This document shows positions 32,013 to 41,189 of a stretch of 64,000 nucleotides of DNA, in pieces. The stretch is from Allodiplogaster sudhausi. Its lineage: Eukaryota > Nematoda > Chromadorea > Rhabditida > Diplogasteridae. Location of the stretch: assembly GCA_945643635.1 (NCBI GenBank), contig CALZFC010000041.1, positions 1,904,501 to 1,968,500 on the forward strand, read 5' to 3'. The notes under the pieces are model-generated. The model ran no database searches. It saw only the letters and a list, made by a program, of their open reading frames with translations, and was not told the origin of the DNA. Position numbers and translations under genes: made by a program. Numbering within the stretch: the stretch's first letter is position 1; each line of letters opens with the position of its first letter.

Positions 32013-32529
32013 TTACCACAGTACCATTTCGTCCGCGCTAACCTTGAATCCTGCCGCGTTCAGCATGGCCTCTATTTGAAACCTCACCCACGTCTTGAAT
32101 ACGAATAGAGACGTAACCGTGACATCGCCTGCTTCATCACACTCCACCTTGAACAGTTCGATCAAGAGATCCGTCGACAAGAACATCTTGAACTCGAGGT
32201 GTTGCGAGTCACTCGAACGAAGCATTTGCGGCAGCGGCGTCATTCCGTTGGAAGGCGAGGGGCAGAGCGTGGCTGAGTGCGCGATGGCCACCTCGGAACG
32301 ACTGTCGACACTGACGAACTTTAGTCGATAGTTGTAGACGTCGTCGTCAAGATTGGAGAGACATTCGATGGTGGCGAGAGTTTGGCCAGCGATAAAGACG
32401 ACAGGATTCGGTGGGGTCATCCGCGTTCATAATGCGGACCTTGAAGCGGCAGCAGCTTGGGGAGAGATCGCGACCTCCGAGGTCGTAGGAGGTGGTCAGC
32501 GAGGAGAGCGGAAGGACACGGTACTTCAA
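32013..32529 (-). pseudogene. Possible arrestin-fold protein, frame broken
   Basis: Minus-strand frame from ATG 32529 (MKYRVLPLSS) reads to K-V-R-I-M-N-A-D-D near 32420. The continuation in another frame (32420-32013, 135 codons) starts NPVVFIAGQTLATIECLSN and ends TAG. The F-x-A-G-Q-T-L pattern after an N-P resembles the first strands of arrestin N-domains (F-I-L-x-N-x-x-V-F-x-P-G-Q-x-V), but the rest does not clearly follow the family. A frameshift, or a very small unrecognised intron, separates the two halves. No upstream or downstream exons were linked. Confidence 0.35.
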
Positions 32530-32905
32530 GGATAAAAGGTGTGCGGGGCGAATCGCTCTCTGTTAACAAGTTAAGTGATACGTTCTTTATAACTTGGACC
32601 AGATCGTGTACAGCGCAGAGCTCATACAATCGAAAAGGTAACGAAACTGTACTGCGCGGTCTATTTAAAGGGGTAATTATCTCACGCCGTACACGGGCCA
32701 AATGTTACGACTCACAAGGGAATGGTCTGACGGTAAGGTGACGGATTGCAATGAAATGTGGTTTCCCTGAAAGCTGAAGTCCTAAAATATATGGAAAAGT
32801 GAAAACTTTTTGCCCGTTCGGCCTCAGAACCCAGAAATAAATCGATAAAAATCTTCCTCCCGGTAAGGCAAAGATTGTCAGCAGTTCCAATTGTCTCTTT
32901 TTAAA

Positions 32906-32980
32906 GCGGCTGCGTAGTCTGGTCGATAACGCGGTTACGTTACAGTTTGCGAGTCTCTGGTTCGAATCCCAATTCGGGCA
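32906..32980 (+). other. tRNA-like segment in left foldback arm
   Basis: The sequence contains a box-A-like TAGTCTGGTCGATAACGC and a perfect box B GGTTCGAATCC at normal spacing, so it could be recognised by RNA polymerase III. A full cloverleaf is not possible: the 5' GCGGCTG has no matching acceptor strand and the T-stem is poor. It is best read as a tRNA-derived (SINE-like) piece captured in the inverted arm. Confidence 0.5.
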
Positions 32981-33358
32981 AAATTTTTGCAATGATTTGT
33001 ATTTTAAACTAGGACTGCGTATCTGTGAAAAAAATGAAATTGAAAGTTTTTTATGTACCAATGAGAGAAGGGTCTATGCGAAGAAGCAGGACATTTATTT
33101 GCCTAGATGCATATTGTGGTACTGTTGTACTATTCACAGCCCAGAGGTCAAATTTTTTTTGAATAATTTTTTTTTGCTGAAAAGAGGGGTAAACGTACCA
33201 TAACTCGGGGAAATGGCTTCATGATAAGAAATGAATACTTTCCAGGTTCCGAAAAAAATTCACCGAAAAAAAAATATTTTCGGAAAATTTGCTCATCGGG
33301 ATCCCACTCGCGTGTCAACCGATAATGTGTAAAGACAACCTAATCAAACACATTCTCT

Positions 33359-33934
33359 CATTGGTACATAAAAAAATGCGAATTTAAATTTTTTTACCGT
33401 TAGAATGTTCTAATTTAAAATCTTAATGATTATCTGTCCCCACTGGTCAACAGGGTGGCCAGATGCCGAAAATATCAGGCCTGTGCCAACGAGGTCGGCC
33501 CCGGCCCCGGCCCCCGAGGTCGGCCCAGGGGCCCTCAAAGGAAATGTGCAATAAAATTTTTTTTATGAATAACATTTTTATTGCAAAAAAATAGAGTTCT
33601 TAAAAAAGGGTAGAGAAGACATGGGAAAAGAAAGCGAAAGTGTGAGAGATAGAGAGAGTGAACGAGGCAGAGAATAGTCTCATTGCTATCCGTGTCGTCG
33701 CGCAAGTCGAGGAAAAAATTCCATGAGTTGTCAGATCCATCTATGATCTATGAATGAATAAATTATAAAGAAAGAAATAAATTTTTATTGCATCAGGGCC
33801 GCACGCCCAATCAATGTCCTTTCTTTGAAGGTGAACACATTGACCAGAGGGGACAGATAATCTATGCTTTGGATTTCAAATTAGAACTTTGAAACGGTAA
33901 AAAATTTACAATCGAAATATCTTTATGTACCAAT
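33359..33934. repeat. Inner inverted repeat with GC-rich core
   Basis: ATTGGTACATAAA...TTTTTTACCG on the left (from 33359) is inverted on the right, ending CGGTAAAAAATT...TATGTACCAAT (to 33934). TATCTGTCCCC...CTGGTCAA and TTGACCAGAGGGGACAGATA lie further in. The core has GGCCCCGGCCCCGGCCC. It is probably a separate insertion nested in the larger foldback. Confidence 0.6.
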
Positions 33935-34060
33935 CAGAGATGGTAAATGGTCCAAAAATTTTGGGCCGGCCCAGCCCAACGGGCCCAAGGTCTCGGCCGG
34001 CCCGGCCCGTTCCATTTCCGGACCCTTGAAAATCCTTGAATTTGAGCCCGATTTTCAAAA
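33935..34060. mobile_element. Truncated hAT-like MITE end
   Basis: Starts CAGAGATGGTAAATGG and continues with the GGCCGGCCC subterminal pattern seen at 6371-6490, then fades near GAGCCCGATTTTCAAAA. The matching 3' terminus is not present nearby. Confidence 0.7.
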
Positions 34061-35041
34061 TTCGTTGAGATATTTCAACTATTTACCTATAAAATCAGAA
34101 TTTTTAGGTTTTTTTAAAAGTGTTTTCATGTACCTCTGCTCATTCTTTCTATTAAAATAAAAGATCACATAGAAAATGAATTGTGCATCCGAATATGTTT
34201 TATAAATTCCGATGCATAATTCATTGGCGAGGCATAGGTATGGTGGCAATAAGGTGGCCCTCTTTTACATGAGAGAGGCTTCCATCTTCTGATCCGAAAA
34301 CTGGATCTACAGCGGTTGAATAAGTGAGGAGCTAGCTGGGCGATTGGGCGGATGGCGGTTACATATGACGACAACGAGAGTGGAATCACCGGGGAGAGAT
34401 TGAAGGAGACGGCGGAGAACTGCCGTCTTCGAGTACTGGAGATTGGACACGAGAGTGTCTCGGTCGTTCTCTGCTGTCATCTCAACTCTGTTCTTCTTGT
34501 CGAATCCGTCGAATGGCTCGGTTCAAGGGTGCGGTCTGCGGCCGAATCGACATAGGAGAGGGTAGAGGACGAATGAAAGAGCAGGCATTTCGTGTTAGGA
34601 GTTAGCAACTTTCAAGCTCCTTTAAAGGACAGAGAAAAAAATAAATAAATAAAGAGTATCGTTTAACACGCGAGTGCGATCCCGATGAGCAAATCATATT
34701 CATTTCTTATTATGAAGTCATGTTCCAGAGTAACGGTAAGTTTACCCCTCTTTTTGTTTCATACTACATGTAAATGGTCATAGTAAGAAATTAATATGAT
34801 ATTGGAGTTCACCGTACTTTAAAACACATGGGTTTGAATTTCAGCAACAAAAAAATTAACCAAAAACCTTTGACCTCTGGGCTGGGAATAGTACAACAGT
34901 ACCACGATATGCATCTAGGCAAATAAATGTCCTGCTTCTTCGCATAGACCCTTCTCTCATTGGCACATAAAAAAAATTTCAATTCCATTTTTTTCACAGA
35001 TACAGAGTCCTACTTTAAAATCCAAATCATTGCAAAAATTT

Positions 35042-35116
35042 TGCCCGAATTGGGATTCGAACCAGAGACTTGCAAACCGTAACGCAACCGCGTTATCCAC
35101 TAGACTACGCAGCCGC
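35042..35116 (-). other. tRNA-like segment in right foldback arm
   Basis: Inverse of the 32906-32980 segment, slightly closer to a tRNA: its box A reads TAGTCTAGTGGATAACGC and its box B GGTTCGAATCC. Still no acceptor stem. Confidence 0.5.
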
Positions 35117-35319
35117 TTGAAAAAGAGGGCAATTGGAACTGCTGACAATCTTTGCCTTACCGGGAGGTAGATTTTTATCGATTTATTTCTGGGTTCTGAG
35201 GCCGAACGGGCAAAACGTTTTCACTTTTCCATATATTTTAGGACTTCAGCTTTCAGGGAAACCACATTTCATTGCAATCCGTCACCTTACCGTCAGACCA
35301 TTCCCTTGTCAGACGTGTG

Positions 35320-35900
35320 GGAATTTCAGAGGGCAATATTTCCCAGACTTTATGGCTATGATAGAACATTTTTTCTTATAGAAATGTATAAATCTAGAAA
35401 TCTAATTATCCAACTTATAAGTTGGATAAACTCCGGGTAGTAAAAAAGGCAAAATAGATATGATTGCTACAGAAAAGGCAATAGAATCATGTGGGAAATA
35501 TTAGGATCTGTAGCTTAGTTCTAGAGCACTGTCCTGCTTTACACCTCCCGGCCGAAAAGGAAAGCGATGTTGAAGAGCGTGATCGAAGAGCGTAGATCAA
35601 CGGAATGGAACGGGCATGCATTTGGTGTGTGGTGATACGAAGTTGATCCATGTCGTTGTCAGCGTGAAGTCATAGTGCAGTCATCATGGTCGTGGTATGT
35701 ATGTGTCATGAGGAAGATATATACTTACTATACTTTATTTACGCACACCGAAGTGAGACGTGGTAATGAGAAAAATATATCATGTATTTATTCGAGTGAG
35801 TCATCTGCTTTATCATCAGCTGATCGCATGATGTAAAAGGTAAAAGAAAAGATTGTTGTATATGCTGTCTCGATCAGGTGAAATATATGTTTATCCCTAA
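35320..35900. other. Unassigned interval
   Basis: Nothing coding is supported. At 35501-35540 the sequence GGATCTGTAGCTTAGTTCTAG followed by AGCAC looks like the 5' half (D arm) of a tRNA, but no box B follows within the right distance. Confidence 0.35.
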
Positions 35901-35904
35901 GACC

Positions 35905-36535
35905 AGGTAATGATAGTATCATATGTATGTATAATGTATAATATGGAGTATACAGAGGTGTATATGGATGGTATTTGAGTTGGTTTCTGCTCGAATTTCC
36001 GTGAGTTGTGGTAGAATGATTGTTGTAGCCGCACAATATGCATTCTTTCTTGCATTGATTGTTCCATGCAAGAATTGATGTTGCGTTCGCAATAATTGCA
36101 ATAACCATTGCGTTTTACGATCTTTTCTCGCACTTCCCTGGGAACAGTGCAGAGTGAAGTGTGGTGATCTTCGTTGTCATAGCAGTGCCACGCGCAACCT
36201 TTTTTTGAGGCGTGAATCGCGATGATGATTGGATGGAGACCGATTCGATTCTATCTTTGTGAGAGTCTCAGTGATGGTAATGATCGCCTTTTCAATTTTA
36301 ATAATAGTTTGCTGAAGCATGGTAATTTGATGGGAAATGTTGGATGTGTCTGTGCTGGATGAGGAAGAATGGTTCGGTATCGATTCAGTAATTCTAGAGT
36401 TGACTGGATACTGTGGAGAATTGACATGATATTCCGAATTTTCATCGAGTAGAAATTCGTATGTTAATTCTTCTAGTACGAAGTCATGTATCACTTTGAT
36501 GTTGTCGATGTCAGGAGTAGACGACATCTGTATAA
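35905..36535 (-). pseudogene. BEL/Pao-like gag zinc-knuckle remnant
   Basis: Minus strand, from ATG about 36532 (MSSTPDIDN) a Ser/Thr-rich and then coiled region reads to about 36205. At a run of seven A (about 36200) the frame must shift by one base to continue as C-x-H-C-Y-D-N-E-D-H-H-T-S-L-C, then V-R-E-K-I-V-K-R-N-G-Y-C-N-Y-C. Another one-base change gives C-I-L-C-G-Y-N-N-H-S. This spacing of Cys/His clusters around a K-x-x-G-x-C-x-x-C resembles the nucleocapsid region of BEL/Pao-type retrotransposon gag. No protease or RT follows. Likely a decayed fragment. Confidence 0.45.
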
Positions 36536-36539
36536 AATG

Positions 36540-37662
36540 ACGAAGATGTATGTATGGAAGCATAAATAGATGTGATATGTGAGAGAATAGCGAGAGAAAA
36601 ATCCATATCAATATGAATATCGCGAAGAGTGAGAAAGGGAATTGGTTTGTAAATGTGGTGGAAGGATGGATGTTGTGAAATAATAAGGTATCAGTGAACA
36701 AATAAGGATGAATTTTAGTAAAATAAAAAACTTTATTCTTTTTGACATTTATAATAAGAGAGTCGTAAGGAACAGAACTGATTTTTCCCCTTCGGAGGCT
36801 GCGCGCTCACCATCAGTGGAAATATCTCGATTGTCTCTCGTCTTCCAGTCGTTGAAGAGCTTATTCTGAAGTATCCATACAAGCCTGTGCATACCTAATA
36901 TTATCATTTAAAAATACATTAATACATGCGTGCGAGTAATAGGTCCGGGGAATGATGGCATAAATAATTAAGATATATTTATTGAAGCAAACCCGCCGAT
37001 TCTCTTGGAGTCCATTGGAGTCCATGGTGAGGCAATGCCGACCACGTGTGCGCCATGCTCTGGCTCTACTCTAATTCATGTAGAAGTTCATCAAAGTGAT
37101 ATCATTCAATTCTCATATTATATTGAACAATATAAATGGAAATTACTCTGCAATCATAAAAATCCGCTCTGGAAAGGCCTTACTCAATAACGGGACAGGA
37201 AAATTATAAAGAAACAAAATTTGCGTGAAATGTATCTATGTATGTATGTACATGCACTCGACACCCAATGTTTGCACATATGGAACAAATATGCTTCAAC
37301 CCCACATTTCTATGACATGGCGCTCAGGATGATTGTTACATTTATGACATGGAGATCGGAAATTCTCGATCGCTCTCATTTTCTCTCTTCCTCTCTGTTC
37401 TATCTCTCTCCTTCTTTCTTTTCTCTCTCATTCCTGTTGATGTAGAGATATGCCATTGTTCTAAAAGATACATGTGTAACATTCGTGCTCTACCAGGACG
37501 GATGTACCTGGCTGACATCATGGCTTCAACAAGGAAGGCACGATTATGCAACATCATCCTTGTAAGAGCAGCTGCTTCGTGAATATCTCCAAGGGGTTTA
37601 AAAGGGAAAGGCGGAAAGGGAATAGCAGAAGCCGTCGGTCGTTCCCTGTTCGATTCCTTGAG
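36540..37662. other. Upstream region of the ShKT gene, no other gene supported
   Basis: AT-rich sequence with a CT-rich run at 37372-37430. 37440-37580 is open in plus but has no link to a gene. The interval probably includes the promoter and 5' UTR of the gene at 37663; no TATA-like or spliced-leader acceptor could be assigned with confidence. Confidence 0.35.
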
Positions 37663-38555
37663 ATGCAGTCTATCGTAGTCCTTCTCCTTTCCGCGGCCTC
37701 TCTCCTTTCACTCGTTGGCGCCCAATGCAGAGACAACCATCCCAAGTAAGGCGAACACTGAGATTAATTAACGAATTTTAAAATTCCTCTAAAATTATTA
37801 ACTTAATCTTTAACTTTAGCTTATTTTAACCAAATTAATTATATACACTTGCCACTTTTGCGAACCGTAAAAAAAGATAAAGTTAACCGCTTAAAGGGCA
37901 CATATTATACATATTACATATATTCTGAACAGGTTTCCATTTAATAATAATAATGCCTTCCTCAGCTGTGCCTTCTGGGCACGAAATGGCTTCTGCACCT
38001 CGCAAGTCTACACGGCCGCGATGAAGACTCAGTTCTGCCCGCTCACTTGCAACCTCTGCCCCGCTGGAGGCTGCCAGGATAACCATCCAAAGTTTGTTGT
38101 GCTCTCTTCTCTTATTCTACCATTCTTCTTATTGTTAGCACTCCTTTCCATCGTATTAACCCTATTTCCATCAGCCCTTTTCTCAATCTCCTTTTCCATC
38201 TCCCATTCTTCTCTATCTCTCTATATCGCTCTCTCTCTCTCTGTCTCACTCTCTTTTTTCCCTCTCGTTCTTCTCTCACTTTTCCTAGTATTCTCACTTT
38301 TCCAGCTGCTCCGTCTGGGCTTCCCGCGGCTTCTGTGCCTCTCCCGCGTACACAGCTGCCCAGAAGGCCCAGTTCTGCCCGCTGACTTGCAACCTCTGCG
38401 GAACAACGGCCGGATCAACAGCGTCCACAGCATCCACAGCGGGATCAACTGGTTCCACTGGCTCCACTGGATCAACAGGCTCCACTGGATCCACCGGATC
38501 CACTGCAACCACCGCCTCGACAAGCACGGGCACTACCACCGCTATCGGCCGTTAA
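37663..38555 (+). CDS. Secreted two-domain ShKT protein (152 aa)
   Basis: Exons 37663-37745, 37966-38091 and 38306-38555, consistently in phase 2, end at TAA. Residues 1-20 form a signal peptide (MQSIVVLLLSAASLLSLVGA) with likely cleavage before QCRDN. Two ShK-type six-cysteine domains follow: C-x-D-N-H-P-x-C-x-x-W/F...C...F-C-P-L-T-C-x-L-C, the first across exons 1-2 and the second across exons 2-3. The shared intron position inside each domain (after the NHPK codons) shows that they arose by exon duplication. The C-terminus is a low-complexity Ser/Thr/Gly tail (STGSTG repeats), probably O-glycosylated. ShKT domains are abundant in nematode secreted and cuticle proteins; channel-blocking activity is not implied. 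Confidence 0.9.
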
Positions 38556-39785
38556 GAAAGAGACCAGCATTAGCTCGTGGGTGATACTGTAAACAGACAA
38601 TATCTTTATTCACGCTGTTCTACGAAGAAAAGATCCCTACTAATCCCCCAGAAAGCAGAAAAAACTCATGTTTCCCCTGCTTTTTCTATTTTCCTCAAAT
38701 TCAATTACTTGATTCTCCGTATACATGATAGTACGCATACTTTCCAATACTCTCTGCTTCTTTGATCGGTCAGTGAGACTTATCATGCCATTTCTTGAAT
38801 GTGAATTCAAAAAAAAACTAAATATACTGTAAACCTTTAGTGGTATAGTGGAGACACACTGAATCCCTGATATAAGAAAAGTGATATGACTATTCAGCAA
38901 GCTTTCTGTTGTCCTTCAAGAATCACAGTACTATTGATCATAAACTTTTTTTCTCGATTGATAATTTAATACCTCTGTGAAAGCCGTTTCAAGATTCACC
39001 CTCTGCTTTCAAGACAACGCTTTTGCAACCAATAAAAAACGGATTAAAACAATGTTGTGAGAGAATTCAGCATCTACGTACGTTCATAGTAGAGGAAGAG
39101 ACAACCGTTAGCCAGACCAGGTATGTATAGAATGGGATGATCAGGAGATTTCACGATGCTGCCCACACTAAAACCAAAATAGCGTCAGTTGCTCGCACTG
39201 ACGCCTAACATGAATGAACATTTGGCTAGAGATTTATTGAAAAGACTTATTCCATCTTACTCAGCATCCGGGGCTCACTATTATAATATTTATTATAATA
39301 CAATATATTATAATTGTATTACCGCCATTTCCATCGTCAAAGATTTAATTTCCGCCACGTTTTGAACATCTTCAAAGAATCCTTTCCTTGGCGAATTGCA
39401 GATCAGTCACTTCCAATTAAACTCAGATAAAAGCTATGTGCGAAGAAGAAAATCTTTACAATTTTAGATTTAAAATCATTTTCTATCATGTTACGTGATC
39501 AATCAAGCTTTCTTCCTCGCCAACTTTATGCTAAAGTGGGGTGGAATTATGAAAATGGAGAGTTTGCCCTGAGGGTGTGCGGATGAGGATTGGATTCCTC
39601 TCATTTCGTTCTGTGGGTGAGGGGAAGTTGGCGGTTTGTCGAAGAAAAAGGGATGGCGGACTAAGTGCGCTTGACAACCCTGTAGTCGCCTGCCGTATCT
39701 TGGCTATCGAACTTCTTCTCGTTCCAACCCTCTCCTCAAAATTGACCGAAATAAGAATCGTTAAATCCTTTGTAGAATTTCTTTA
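38556..39785. other. Intergenic, no supported gene
   Basis: Mostly AT-rich. 38590-38600 and 39275-39320 are A/T palindromic stretches. Open frames are short and lack splice or codon support. Confidence 0.4.
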
Positions 39786-39803
39786 TTAAAAAATAAATAA
39801 GTA

Positions 39804-40313
39804 TTAGGAAGAGATGACAGCATTTTCGAAATAAGAGCAAAAACCAGTGCGTGGATCCTTGATGGGCAGCATCATTTGGAAGCCGAATTCGCCATTCCTC
39901 GACACCAGCATCACGGCTCCAGTGTTCGGCTGCAAGCGAGGCGCAAACTTTGTGGTGGGGAACATCCAACAAGTTAGACAGAGGCGAACTTTGTGGTGGG
40001 GAACATCCAACAAGTTAGACAGAGGCGAACTTTGTGGTGGGGAACATCCAACAAGTTAGACAGAGACGAAAACGTCCTGTTCAACCTTTTCGCTAAAAAA
40101 ACAGAAGGTGCAATTAGGATGCATCGACCGTGTCAGGGACATCGTGGTAGGAGTTAACGAGTTTCAAGCTCCTTTAACAAATAGAACCTGTCCGTGAATG
40201 TCGCCAACGATGACGCAAGGAGTCTTGGGGACGGCCAGCGCTGGCTCCGAGAGCAGCAGCGCCTTCGTCGTGCCAAGAATCTTGTCAAGGTCGCGAAACT
40301 TCAGCTTGGGCAC
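39804..40313 (-). pseudogene. PP1-like phosphatase remnant, first and last exons only
   Basis: Minus strand. 40313-40188 encodes 42 codons ending in the metallophosphatase motif G-D-I-H-G-Q, preceded by L-S-E-P-A-L-A-V-P, as in PP1 before its catalytic site. Downstream, about 39950-39804 encodes N-T-G-A-V-M-L-V...F-G-F-Q-M-M-L-P-I, matching the last strand of PP1 (N-A-G-A-M-M...C-S-F-Q-I-L-K-P), then TAA and an AATAAA-like signal (39786-39795). Everything between (GDYVDRG, RGNHE, histidine ligands) is missing, replaced by a 42-bp tandem repeat. Not catalytically competent. Confidence 0.7.
39943..40062. repeat. 42-bp tandem repeat, about 2.8 copies
   Basis: GAACTTTGTGGTGGGGAACA followed by TCCAACAAGTTAGACAGAGGC repeats with a 42-bp period (for example GTTAGAC at 39972 and 40014). 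It lies at the 5' edge of the remnant PP1 last exon, whose first residues are duplicated in it. Confidence 0.9.
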
Positions 40314-40723
40314 CTGCAGAAGAAGAACAACGATCTTTCTCTGCAGTGGAAGAAAATCGACCTTTCGATCTCCTGTATTTTTTTTTCGTCTCGAAATTTT
40401 TCCTCGAACAGGGTCTCGAAAATGCAATCGAAATATGGGAACAGTACGTGCAACACATTGCGCTATTCGCTCACGTTTAAGTTGTTCGAACGTTTGGTAA
40501 CGTGGCAATTCAGTTGATGAATGAGTCGTGATGTGATTCTTTGCTGTTTAATCTTACAATTAGTCTGTCATGATCTAGGACGAGCACGCGCCTTCTCCTT
40601 CCGTCTTTCGTCTTCCACTCCCTCTCTCTTTGCAAATAAAGCTAACTTATGTTAGTTATCTAGTGCACTTGTTTGAATACTTGAATGAAGAGATTCACGC
40701 AATTTTATGGGAGACAGAGAGAA

Positions 40724-40790
<67 letters not shown>

Positions 40791-40982
40791 GAGAGAGGGA
40801 GAGAGAATGAGAGCCACTGCATAAGATTCAAAATTGGCTGTCATATCGGTGCCAAATTATCTTCACGTTAGTTGGCAGTTTATTAATTTACATATATCAT
40901 ATGATCAAATGAACTGCGAAGAGCTGCACTTATGAAAATGAGTCGGTCCTCTTCAGTCCACTCTCATTCGTTCGCTTCTCTC
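40074..40982. repeat. Left arm of 909-bp inverted duplication
   Basis: Paired with 44308-45216 (coordinates sum to 85290). No differences were noticed apart from the GA microsatellite. It carries a minus-strand PP1 GDIHGQ exon and its upstream region. Confidence 0.9.
40718..40808. repeat. (GA)n microsatellite
   Basis: Purine-rich AG run; the inverse CT run is at 44480-44575 in the right arm. Confidence 0.95.
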
Positions 40983-41165
40983 AAGGAGTCTTGGGGACGG
41001 CGAGCGCTGGCTCCGAGTGCAGCCGCGCCTTCGTCGAGCCAAGAATCTTGTCAAGGTCGCGAAACTTCAGCTTGGGCACCTGCAGAAGAAGAACAACGAT
41101 CTTTCTCTGCAGTGGAAGAAAATCGACCTTTCGATCTCCTGTATTTTTTTTTCGTCTCGAAATTG
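40983..41165 (-). pseudogene. Third, truncated PP1 exon copy
   Basis: Minus strand, about 41090-40983 encodes the same V-P-K-L-K-F-R-D-L-D-K-I-L-G segment and L-A-V-P-K-T-P, then is cut by the end of the inverted arm just before where GDIHGQ should be. Several codons differ from the arm copies (STKARLHSE versus TTKALLLSE), so it is an older paralogue. Confidence 0.65.
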
Positions 41166-41189
41166 CACTCTTTCTATTTTCGCTTAGCA

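Larger units (their letters stand above)
32715..35308. mobile_element. Foldback element with TIR CAAGGGAATGGTC and TCA flanks
   Basis: The left arm begins CAAGGGAATGGTCTGACGG at 32715; the right arm ends with its inverse at 35308. Both ends are bordered by TCA (32712-32714, 35309-35311), a possible 3-bp target duplication. The arms are about 600 bp (to about 33320 and from about 34670) with moderate divergence, and each contains a tRNA-like segment. The centre holds other repeats: an inner inverted repeat (about 33359-33934) around a GGCCCCGGCC-rich piece, a truncated hAT-like end at 33935, and unassigned sequence to 34670. No transposase was seen. Confidence 0.72.

Noticed and set aside
32906..32980. 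A functional tRNA gene
   Set aside because: Box A and B are present, but the acceptor stem and T-stem do not pair.
34352..34555. 67-codon plus ORF inside the foldback centre
   Set aside because: No splice context or family; the minus strand is equally open; chance is likely.
40630..40824. Arg/Glu repeat protein
   Set aside because: Translation of a GA microsatellite within the inverted arm.
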